NCBI GenBank assembly: GCA_017303565.1
Contig: JAFLCM010000151.1
Span: 1 to 6,302 of the forward strand
Length of the DNA: 6,302 bases
From: Planctomycetota bacterium
Lineage (GTDB): Bacteria > Planctomycetota > Phycisphaerae > Phycisphaerales > UBA1924
Direction: 5' to 3'
The notes beneath the pieces were generated by a model. It ran no database searches. It was given only the letters and a program-made list of their open reading frames with translations, and was not told where the DNA came from. The translations under genes and the position numbers were made by a program. The first letter of the stretch is position 1, and the number at the start of each line of letters is the position of its first letter. This document shows positions 1 through 5,335 of this stretch, in pieces.

Positions 1-508
1 CGGGGTTGCGGGCGGCGAGCACCCACGCCCCGCGCCCGCCCTGCGAGAGTCCGGTCAGGTAGATGCGCCGCCCGTCGATCGGCCGCTGGCTCCGCACGCG
101 GGACAGGATCTGCATCACGTCCGACGCGTAGTCGTCCCACGGGCGATTGGGGTCGGGCTTCTGCGGGAAGATGATGACGAAGGGCCAGGCGTCGGCGTTC
201 CACTGGACGGCGGCGCCGAGGCCCTGGATGAGCATCTTGTTGCCGTCGGTGCCCGACTCGCCGCGCCCGTGCAAGAAGAGAATGCAGGGCAGGGGGTCGC
301 GCGACTTGTGGGCGTCGCGGGGGATGTAGACGGCGTAGTTCATGGCGCCGCCGTCGGGGAGGGTGTGCTCCCCGAAGAGGAACCCGCGCGGGGGCGCGGG
401 AGAGGGCGGCGCGGGGGAGGGCCGCGCGTGCGTTTGGCTTGCGCAACCGGCGGCGGCGAGGGCGGTGAGCAGCAGCAGCAGGGGGAACAGAGCGAGCGAG
501 TGGCTCAT
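1..508 (-). CDS. Secreted alpha/beta hydrolase lipoprotein (predicted peptidase/esterase, COG4099-like), 3' end outside window
   Basis: Translating the minus strand from the ATG at 508 gives 169 residues with no stop before the left edge, so the C-terminus is missing. Residues 5-20 form a Leu/Ala-rich hydrophobic segment ending in AAGC (Cys22), a plausible lipobox, so the protein is probably exported and lipid-anchored. Residues 30-40 are a Pro/Ser/Ala linker (PSPAPPSPAPP). The hydrolase fold follows: a strand ending in the oxyanion-hole motif LFLHGRGESG (His80-Gly81), then RIYLTGLSQGG with nucleophile-elbow Ser155 in G-x-S-x-G. The catalytic Asp and His would lie beyond the window. This arrangement matches the predicted peptidase / PHB-depolymerase-like / prolyl-oligopeptidase-like esterase group. 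The substrate cannot be told. There is no Shine-Dalgarno before the ATG. The fold call is secure and the exact family less so. The gene is divergent from glyS. Confidence 0.88.
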   Translation of the reverse strand, partial: MSHSLALFPLLLLLTALAAAGCASQTHARPSPAPPSPAPPRGFLFGEHTLPDGGAMNYAVYIPRDAHKSRDPLPCILFLHGRGESGTDGNKMLIQGLGAAVQWNADAWPFVIIFPQKPDPNRPWDDYASDVMQILSRVRSQRPIDGRRIYLTGLSQGGRGAWVLAARNP

Positions 509-516
509 GGCGGATG

Positions 517-522
517 AGGGTA
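517..522 (-). promoter_or_regulatory. Possible -10 element of the hydrolase gene
   Basis: On the minus strand the sequence reads GCTACCCTCATCCGCC immediately before the ATG at 508. TACCCT fits the minimal TANNNT form of a sigma-70-type -10 box and lies only 8 nt from the start codon. Together with the lack of a Shine-Dalgarno, this suggests a leaderless or nearly leaderless mRNA. No recognisable -35 is present, so confidence is low. Confidence 0.3.
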
Positions 523-539
523 GCGGATCGCGGCCCCGC

Positions 540-545
540 TATGAT
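540..545 (+). promoter_or_regulatory. Putative -10 box for the glyS-dinB transcript
   Basis: TATGAT is one mismatch from the TATAAT consensus in an otherwise very GC-rich divergent spacer. A start site about 7 nt downstream would give a leader of roughly 20 nt that includes the GGAG at 563-566. No good -35 is visible at the expected spacing. Confidence 0.45.
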
Positions 546-562
546 CGAGGCCCATTTCAATC

Positions 563-566
563 GGAG
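563..566 (+). promoter_or_regulatory. Shine-Dalgarno site deciding the glyS start
   Basis: GGAG lies 7 nt before the ATG at 574. The upstream in-frame ATGs at 514 and 541 have no such site, and the one at 541 overlaps the putative -10 box. This supports 574 as the start. Confidence 0.65.
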
Positions 567-573
567 AACCGCG

Positions 574-2157
574 ATGTCCGAAGCCGGAGCCAGCCCCGCC
601 GTCAATCAGTCCGCCAAAGGCGTGAAGCCGATGGACGCCATCATGGCGCTGTGCAAGCGCCGCGGGTTCATCTACCAGGCGTCGGAGATCTACGGCGGGA
701 TCAACGGGTTCTGGGATTACGGGCCGCTGGGCGCGCAACTGAAGAAGAACCTGCGTGACGCGTGGTGGGAGGACATGATCATGCGGCCCTGCTGGGGGCG
801 CAAGGGTCCCAACGGGCGTGAGGTGGTGTGCGTGCCGGTCGAGACGTGCATCATCCAGCACCCGAAGGTGTGGGAGGCGTCGGGGCATGTGGCGGGGTTC
901 AACGACCCGATGGTCGATTGCAAGGAGACCAAGGGGCGGTACCGCTACGACCACGTGATGGTGTTCGTGCCCGAGAGCGGCAATCCGGGCGACAAGCCCG
1001 TGTTCGCGTACGTCGGTGACCAGCCCAGCGAGGCGAAGCAGAAGAAGAAGGCGGAGAAGACCTTCGGGTCGATCACGAGCGTGGCGCTGTCGAGCCTGCC
1101 CAAGCCCTGGGACCGGGTGATCGCGCCCGACGCCGAGAAGCCCGGCTCGCTCACCGAGCCGCGGATGTTCAACCTGATGTTCGACACCATCCCGGGGGCC
1201 ATCCGCGACGAGGCGAACCGAGCGTACCTGCGGCCCGAGACGGCCCAGGGCGTGTTCGTGCAGGCGAAGAACGTCTGGGACACCACGCGGGTGCGGGTGC
1301 CCTTCGGCATCGGCAACACCGGGCGGTCGTTCCGCAACGAGGTCACGCCGCGGAACTTCACCTTCCGCTCCCGCGAGTTCGAGCAGGCGGAACTGGAGTT
1401 TTTCTGCCACCCGGACGAGTCGCAGGACTGGTACCGCTTCTGGCGGGATTTCCGCATGGAGTGGTGGAAGTCGATCGGGCTCGCCGGGGACAACCTCATC
1501 CTGCGCGAGCACGACAAGGACGAGCTGTCGCACTATTCCTGCGGCACCAGCGACGTGGAGTACCGCTTCCCCTTCACGGCGCCGGGATTCGGGGAGCTGG
1601 AGGGGATCGCGCACCGCGGGTGCTTCGACCTGACGCAGCACCAGGCGCACAGCAAGGTGAAGATGGAGTACAACGACACCGAGCGCGGCGAACTGCTGCC
1701 CAACGGGTCGCGGCGCGGCGAGCGGTACGTTCCGCACTGCATCGAGCCGGCGGCGGGGCTCGACCGCGGCGCGCTGGCGCTCATCTGCGAGGCCTACACC
1801 CGCGACGAGAGCCGCCCCAGCCCGGAGTTCATGAAGTTCCACCCCAGGGTCGCCCCGATCAAGGCGGCGGTGTTCCCGCTGGTGAACAAGGACGGCATGC
1901 CGGAGATGGCCGAGAAACTGCACACCGAGCTGCACAACCGCTTCTGGAGGCTCGGCGCGGTCGAGATGGACGAGAAGCAGTCCATCGGCAAGCGCTACGC
2001 CCGCATGGACGAGGCCGGCTGCCCGTACTGCTTTACGATCGACGGCGACTCGCTCAAGGATCAGACCGTGACGGTGCGCGACCGCGACAGCGGGCAGCAG
2101 TCGCGGATGTCGGTGGACCGGGTGAAGGCGTTCCTTGAAGAGAAGCTCGGGGCTTGA
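574..2157 (+). CDS. glyS: Glycyl-tRNA synthetase, homodimeric class II (alpha2) type
   Basis: This cytoplasmic enzyme charges tRNA-Gly with glycine using ATP. The product has 527 residues, close to the family's usual 450-530, and is a single chain (glyQS-type) rather than the separate alpha and beta subunits of many other bacteria. Visible landmarks are the N-terminal glycine/ATP-site segment GFIYQASEIYGG (31-42), RPETAQG (220-226), class II motif 2 beginning FRNEVTPRNFTFRSREFEQ (from 253), and motif 3 EPAAGLDRG (391-399). The C-terminal anticodon-binding domain starts near residue 422 and includes GCPYCFTID (482-490). Between about 130 and 195 there is a variable insert with a Lys-rich patch (KQKKKAEK, 155-162). 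The start at 574 is chosen over 514 and 541 because of the GGAG 7 nt upstream. The gene is followed by an overlapping DinB-like gene, probably co-transcribed. It appears intact. Confidence 0.97.
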   Translation: MSEAGASPAVNQSAKGVKPMDAIMALCKRRGFIYQASEIYGGINGFWDYGPLGAQLKKNLRDAWWEDMIMRPCWGRKGPNGREVVCVPVETCIIQHPKVWEASGHVAGFNDPMVDCKETKGRYRYDHVMVFVPESGNPGDKPVFAYVGDQPSEAKQKKKAEKTFGSITSVALSSLPKPWDRVIAPDAEKPGSLTEPRMFNLMFDTIPGAIRDEANRAYLRPETAQGVFVQAKNVWDTTRVRVPFGIGNTGRSFRNEVTPRNFTFRSREFEQAELEFFCHPDESQDWYRFWRDFRMEWWKSIGLAGDNLILREHDKDELSHYSCGTSDVEYRFPFTAPGFGELEGIAHRGCFDLTQHQAHSKVKMEYNDTERGELLPNGSRRGERYVPHCIEPAAGLDRGALALICEAYTRDESRPSPEFMKFHPRVAPIKAAVFPLVNKDGMPEMAEKLHTELHNRFWRLGAVEMDEKQSIGKRYARMDEAGCPYCFTIDGDSLKDQTVTVRDRDSGQQSRMSVDRVKAFLEEKLGA

Positions 2158-2705
2158 GCGTGGACGCGCTGCGCTGCGACTGGGCGGAGGCACGGCCGAT
2201 GCTGGAGCGCACGCCGCGGGTGCTCCGCGCGCTGCTCTCCGGGCTGTCCGACGGTTGGGTGCTGCCGGGCTACGGCCCTGGCACCTGGAGCGCCAAGGAA
2301 GTGGTGGCGCACCTGGTGTTCTGCGAGCGGACGGACTGGGTGCCGCGGATGCGGGTCATCGTGGAGCACGGCCGCGATCGGGCGTTCGATCCCTTGGACC
2401 GTGCCGGGCACGTGCCGCTGCTCGCGGACCATTCGCTCGCGGACCTGCTGGAGGTGTTCGAGCGTGAGCGCGTCGGCACGCTCGCCGCCGCCGAGGGGAT
2501 GTGCAAGGACCCGGCGGCGATGGCGCTGGTCGGGCGCCACCCGGCGCTGGGCGAGGTGACGCCGGGCAATCTGCTGGCGGCGTGGGTGATCCACGACCTG
2601 AACCACGTCGCGCAGATCGGCAAGGCGCTGGCGTACCAGTGGAAGCCCTTCGTCGGGCCGTGGGAGCGGTACCTGTCGATCCTGTCGGCGCCGAACCCGC
2701 GGTGA
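2154..2705 (+). CDS. DinB/YfiT-like putative metal-binding protein
   Basis: The product has 183 residues, typical for a DinB-superfamily four-helix bundle. The pattern is TWSAKEVVAHLVFCERTDW (44-62) followed later by NLLAAWVIHDLNHVAQIGKAL (139-159). His53, His147 and His151 fall where the family's metal-binding histidine triad is expected. Related proteins act as thiol-dependent transferases or damage-inducible proteins of unknown reaction, so no specific substrate is assigned. The protein is probably cytoplasmic, with no signal peptide or membrane segment. The start is either TTG at 2154, overlapping the glyS stop as TTGA, or GTG at 2160. Both lack a strong Shine-Dalgarno, so translation is likely coupled to glyS. 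The gene converges with the PEP-CTERM-like gene. The family call is fairly sure and the function is unknown. Confidence 0.85.
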   Translation: MSVDALRCDWAEARPMLERTPRVLRALLSGLSDGWVLPGYGPGTWSAKEVVAHLVFCERTDWVPRMRVIVEHGRDRAFDPLDRAGHVPLLADHSLADLLEVFERERVGTLAAAEGMCKDPAAMALVGRHPALGEVTPGNLLAAWVIHDLNHVAQIGKALAYQWKPFVGPWERYLSILSAPNPR

Positions 2706-2711
2706 GTGGTC

Positions 2712-2744
2712 AGAACGAAAGAGAGCGCGCCGACCGCGGCGCGC
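2712..2744 (-). terminator. Rho-independent terminator of the PEP-CTERM-like gene
   Basis: GCGCGCCG (2725-2732) and CGGCGCGC (2737-2744) form a perfect 8-bp GC stem with a 4-nt loop. Read on the minus strand, the stem starts 30 nt after the stop codon and is followed by the T-rich stretch TCTCTTTCGTTCTG. Read on the plus strand the hairpin has no U-tract, but it could still serve the converging glyS-dinB transcript. Confidence 0.65.
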
Positions 2745-2777
2745 CCCGTGTTCATGCGAGATCGCTCCCCGTGTTCA
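2744..2777. repeat. 11-bp direct repeat spanning the PEP-CTERM-like gene's stop codon
   Basis: CCCCGTGTTCA occurs at 2744-2754 and again at 2767-2777, with starts 23 bp apart. On the minus strand it reads TGAACACGGGG. The right copy supplies the stop codon TGA, and the left copy abuts the terminator stem, sharing base 2744. It is probably a small local duplication. No function is evident. Confidence 0.6.
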
Positions 2778-3416
2778 CGCCCGCTTGCGGCGTGACATCG
2801 TGAGCACGCCGACGAGGGCGAGGGCGCCCGTGCCGGGCGTGGGGACGAGGACGGCGGGGATCTTGCTGGACGAGCCGTCGGACAAGCCGCGGAAGCGGAC
2901 GACGAAGTTCTGTGCGTACGGGCCGCTGAGGAAGTCCGACGCGGAGAGCGTGGGGGCGCTGGCGGTGGTGATGCGGAAGGTGAAGGTGCCGGTCTGTCCG
3001 GGGGAAATGCCGCTGGAGGGGTTGCCGCCGCCCTCGAACTGTCCGCCGACACCCGCGCCGCCGACGAACGTGCTGCCGAAGGGGCTGGCGCTGCCGCCGG
3101 AGATGTTGGAGACGGTCGCGCCGACGGCGGTGAGCAGCAGGCTGCTGGGGCTTGCGGCCGACCCGGCGTTGAAGACGAACGCCGTGAGGCGCGAGTTCAA
3201 GGCCACGTTCGACGTGTTGGTCAGCACGATGGTGAGCAGGCCGGTGGTCGAGGTCTGCGGGGCGTAGTCGATCGTGCCGGTGAAGGTGGAGTTGGTGTTG
3301 CCGACACCGCTCGCGGCGTTGGAGCCGATCATGATCGCGCCTTGGGCGGCGCCCGCGACGGTCATCAGGGCGAACACACCGACGATCACGGACGTGCTGG
3401 TCTTCGGGTTCATCAT
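2775..3416 (-). CDS. Small secreted protein with variant PEP-CTERM-like sorting tail
   Basis: The product has 213 residues. An N-terminal signal peptide is clear: Lys5, a hydrophobic core at about 10-21, and likely cleavage after AQG (24-26). The mature part is rich in Ser, Thr, Gly and Ala with alternating beta-type segments such as GLLTIVLTNTSN and TGTFTFRITT, with no Cys and no recognisable catalytic motif. The end is VPTPGT (191-196), a short hydrophobic stretch ALALVGVLTM, then RRKRA. This resembles the PEP-CTERM signal handled by exosortase, with Thr replacing the usual Glu, a form I recall as common in Phycisphaerae. Likely role: exported surface or matrix protein, perhaps processed by an exosortase encoded elsewhere. 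The start is the first of two adjacent ATGs, 8 nt after a GGAG. A TTG at 3437 lies upstream of that site and is unlikely. Its specific function is unknown. Confidence 0.85.
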   Translation of the reverse strand: MMNPKTSTSVIVGVFALMTVAGAAQGAIMIGSNAASGVGNTNSTFTGTIDYAPQTSTTGLLTIVLTNTSNVALNSRLTAFVFNAGSAASPSSLLLTAVGATVSNISGGSASPFGSTFVGGAGVGGQFEGGGNPSSGISPGQTGTFTFRITTASAPTLSASDFLSGPYAQNFVVRFRGLSDGSSSKIPAVLVPTPGTGALALVGVLTMSRRKRA

Positions 3417-3424
3417 GGCCTGTG

Positions 3425-3428
3425 CTCC
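3425..3428 (-). promoter_or_regulatory. Shine-Dalgarno site of the PEP-CTERM-like gene
   Basis: On the minus strand GGAG lies 8 nt before the ATG at 3416 and 11 nt before the second ATG at 3413. This favours 3416 and argues against the TTG at 3437. A TAAGTT at 3450-3455 further upstream could be a weak -10 box, but no -35 accompanies it. Confidence 0.65.
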
Positions 3429-3522
3429 TGTCGCCAACGTCCGCGGTACAACTTACGGGGCGGCGGCGACTCCCTCACCATGCGGACAATCCGACGGTGG
3501 TACCAGCGCGGATTCCTGATTC

Positions 3523-3549
3523 CACGTCTCGGGCGGCCCTACAGACGTG
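3523..3549. repeat. Inverted repeat in the divergent spacer between the PEP-CTERM-like gene and lysS
   Basis: CACGTCT (3523-3529) and AGACGTG (3543-3549) are perfect reverse complements around a 13-nt centre, which itself contains GGG-cgg-CCC. It is preceded by the tandem GATTCC-T-GATTCC (3511-3523). It could be an operator or an RNA hairpin if transcription starts upstream. A 7-bp match in a spacer this size is not rare by chance. The rest of the 222 bp spacer holds the two ribosome-binding sites and a putative -10 for lysS. I see no small gene or RNA in it. Confidence 0.3.
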
Positions 3550-3626
3550 CGCCACGCTTATCCGGTCTCGCGGGGTGCCGTGCGCGCAGGTTTTCGCGGA
3601 CCGGCGGGCGTGCGGCGCTCGTGTTC

Positions 3627-3630
3627 GGAG
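3627..3630 (+). promoter_or_regulatory. Shine-Dalgarno candidate for lysS
   Basis: GGAG lies 8 nt before the ATG at 3639, the same element and similar spacing as at glyS and the PEP-CTERM-like gene. This supports 3639 over the in-frame ATG at 3648, for which the spacing would be 17 nt. Confidence 0.5.
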
Positions 3631-3634
3631 CGCG

Positions 3635-3640
3635 TACGAT
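3635..3640 (+). promoter_or_regulatory. Alternative reading: -10 box overlapping the lysS start
   Basis: TACGAT fits TANNNT and ends 7 nt before the ATG at 3648. If it is the promoter, transcription would begin at or next to 3648, giving a leaderless mRNA and excluding the ATG at 3639. This conflicts with the GGAG/3639 reading. The sequence alone does not settle which is used. Confidence 0.3.
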
Positions 3641-5318
3641 GGACCCCATGACCGACCCCGCATCGAAGCCGAACACGCCCGGTCCCGCCTCCCCGAGCCC
3701 GGAAACGGCCGCGGAAGAATCGCCGCACCGCCTCGAGGCGCAGCGGCGCGCGAACCGTGACGCCGTGCGCGCGCTCGGGCTCGATCCCTACGGCCAGCGG
3801 ACCGTGGGGCTGGTGACGGTGGCGGAGGCGCGGTCGAGGTACGACGAGAAAGCCGATGCGGCCCATCAGGCGGCGAGCGCGGCGGCCAAAGGGAATCCGG
3901 GGGCCGTCGTCGCCGATGGTCGCCCGGTGGTGAAGGTCGCGGGGCGGGTGATGCTCAAGCGCGACGGCGGGAAGCTGATGTGGCTGCAGGTGCGCGACCA
4001 CACGTCGGGCCCGGCGCGTGAGGCGGGCGACACGCGGGCCGAGACCGCCGCCGAGCGGGCGATGGTGAAAGACCTTCAGGTGGCGGTGAGCATGAAGGAT
4101 TGCGCCGCGCCGGGGTTCGACGTGGCGAAGCTGCTCGATTTGGGCGACGTGGTGGTGGTGACCGGTCCGTTGATGAAGACCAAGACGGGCGAGGTGACGG
4201 TGTGGGCGTCGTCGGTGGCGCTGGCGTGCAAGAGCATCGCCCCGCCGCCGGAGAAGTGGAGCGGGCTGCAGGACACGGAGGTGCGGTACCGCCGGCGGTA
4301 CGTGGACCTGTACGCCAACCCCGAGACGATGCAGGTGGCGAAGATGCGGGCGATGCTGGTGCGCGAGATCCGCGGGCTGCTGGAGGAGCGCGGGTTCCTG
4401 GAGGTCGAGACGCCGACGCTGCAGACGCTGGCGGGCGGGGCGGCGGCGCGCCCGTTCGTGACGCACATGAACGCGCTGAGCATCGACCTGTTCATGCGGA
4501 TCGCGCCCGAGCTGTACCTCAAGCGGCTGCTCGTCGGCGGGATGCCCCGCGTGTTCGAGTGGAGCCGGAACTTCCGCAACGAGGGGCTCGACCGCTCGCA
4601 CAACCCCGAGTTCACGATGATCGAACTGTACGAGGCCTTCGGCTCGTACGAGACGATGATGGAGATCGTCGAGTCGATGGTCCGCCGCTGCGCCGAGCGG
4701 GTGAAGCGTGAGTGGTTCCCCGATGAGCCGGGGCTGGTGCTTCCCTATGGTGACCTGAAGATCGACTACGCGCGGCCCTTCGAGAAGGTGACGTACGAGG
4801 TGCTCTTCGAGAAGGGGCTGGGCTTCTCGATGCACGATGCCGCGCGCGTGCGCTCCGAGGCGAAGAAGCGCGGGCACAAGGTGGACGGCGTGGCGGACAT
4901 CCTGCTCGTCAACGCGCTGTTCGATCACGCCGAGGGGGCGATCGATCCTTCGCGCCCGACTTTCCTGATGGACTATCCCGCGCCGCTCTGCCCCCTGACG
5001 CGCTCCAAGCCCGAGCGCCCGGAGGTCGCCGAGCGGTTCGAGCTTTTCATCGGCGGGATGGAACTCGGCAATGCCTACACCGAACTGAACGACCCCGACG
5101 TGCAGGAGGCGAAGTTCCGCGAGCAGCTCGCGGGCATCGACGCGGAGGAGAACACTTTCCGCAACTTCGACGAGGACTTCGTGTACGCGCTGAAGGTGGG
5201 CATGCCGCCGGCGGGCGGGCTGGGCGTCGGCATCGACCGGCTGATGATGCTGATGATGAACCAGCACAGCATCCGCGACGTGCTGCTGTTCCCGTTGATG
5301 CGCCCCTTGGGGTCGTGA
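3639..5318 (+). CDS. lysS: Lysyl-tRNA synthetase, class II
   Basis: This cytoplasmic enzyme charges tRNA-Lys with lysine using ATP. The product has 559 residues from 3639 (556 from 3648), longer than the usual 490-510. The excess is a Pro/Ser/Ala-rich N-terminus (about 1-25) and an Arg/Glu/Ala-rich insert (about 122-141) in the anticodon-binding OB-fold (about 95-200). Catalytic landmarks are motif 1 GFLEVETPTL (252-261), GGAAARPF (266-273), RIAPELYLKRLLVGG (287-301), motif 2 RNFRNEGLDRSHNPEFTM (310-327), ELGNAYTELND (475-485) and motif 3 GGLGVGIDRLMML (526-538). All match bacterial LysS rather than AspRS or AsnRS, and none of the poxA/EpmA shortening is present. The gene appears intact. It is monocistronic in view, divergent from the PEP-CTERM-like gene and convergent with the downstream gene across 7 bp. 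Confidence 0.97.
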   Translation: MDPMTDPASKPNTPGPASPSPETAAEESPHRLEAQRRANRDAVRALGLDPYGQRTVGLVTVAEARSRYDEKADAAHQAASAAAKGNPGAVVADGRPVVKVAGRVMLKRDGGKLMWLQVRDHTSGPAREAGDTRAETAAERAMVKDLQVAVSMKDCAAPGFDVAKLLDLGDVVVVTGPLMKTKTGEVTVWASSVALACKSIAPPPEKWSGLQDTEVRYRRRYVDLYANPETMQVAKMRAMLVREIRGLLEERGFLEVETPTLQTLAGGAAARPFVTHMNALSIDLFMRIAPELYLKRLLVGGMPRVFEWSRNFRNEGLDRSHNPEFTMIELYEAFGSYETMMEIVESMVRRCAERVKREWFPDEPGLVLPYGDLKIDYARPFEKVTYEVLFEKGLGFSMHDAARVRSEAKKRGHKVDGVADILLVNALFDHAEGAIDPSRPTFLMDYPAPLCPLTRSKPERPEVAERFELFIGGMELGNAYTELNDPDVQEAKFREQLAGIDAEENTFRNFDEDFVYALKVGMPPAGGLGVGIDRLMMLMMNQHSIRDVLLFPLMRPLGS

Positions 5319-5320
5319 TC

Positions 5321-5335
5321 TCCCGCTACTCGGGA
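5321..5335. other. Short hairpin at the convergent lysS junction
   Basis: TCCCG-CTACT-CGGGA is a perfect 5-bp inverted repeat with a 5-nt loop, just after the lysS stop and containing the TAG stop of the opposing gene in its loop. No T-tract follows on either strand, so it is at best a weak bidirectional stop signal. Confidence 0.25.

Noticed and set aside
147..758. Short plus-strand open frames at the left edge
   Set aside because: They lie antisense to the signal-peptide and alpha/beta-hydrolase gene or out of frame with glyS, and have no plausible start site or protein features.
505..2193. A 562-codon open frame on the minus strand opposite glyS
   Set aside because: Its translation is rich in Arg, His, Pro, Leu and Val with no domain pattern, as expected for the antisense frame of a high-GC gene. 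The plus strand encodes an unmistakable GlyRS.
2270..3052. A 260-codon minus-strand frame crossing the dinB / PEP-CTERM-like junction
   Set aside because: It starts with Ala/Ser/Pro/Arg low complexity, runs through the terminator and overlaps two better-supported genes.
3496..3511. GGTGGTACCAGCGCGG upstream of lysS, resembling the T-box antiterminator core of amino-acid-responsive leaders
   Set aside because: The match is broken by two extra bases before GCG. There is no room for a Stem I and specifier loop before it without entering the divergent coding region, and no T-box terminator with a U-tract follows. Most likely coincidence. A covariance-model scan would settle it.
3342..3638. Upstream in-frame extension of lysS (99 codons)
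   Set aside because: It would overlap the start of the divergent PEP-CTERM-like gene, its translation is Arg-rich and unlike any LysS N-terminus, and a good ribosome-binding site precedes the ATG at 3639.
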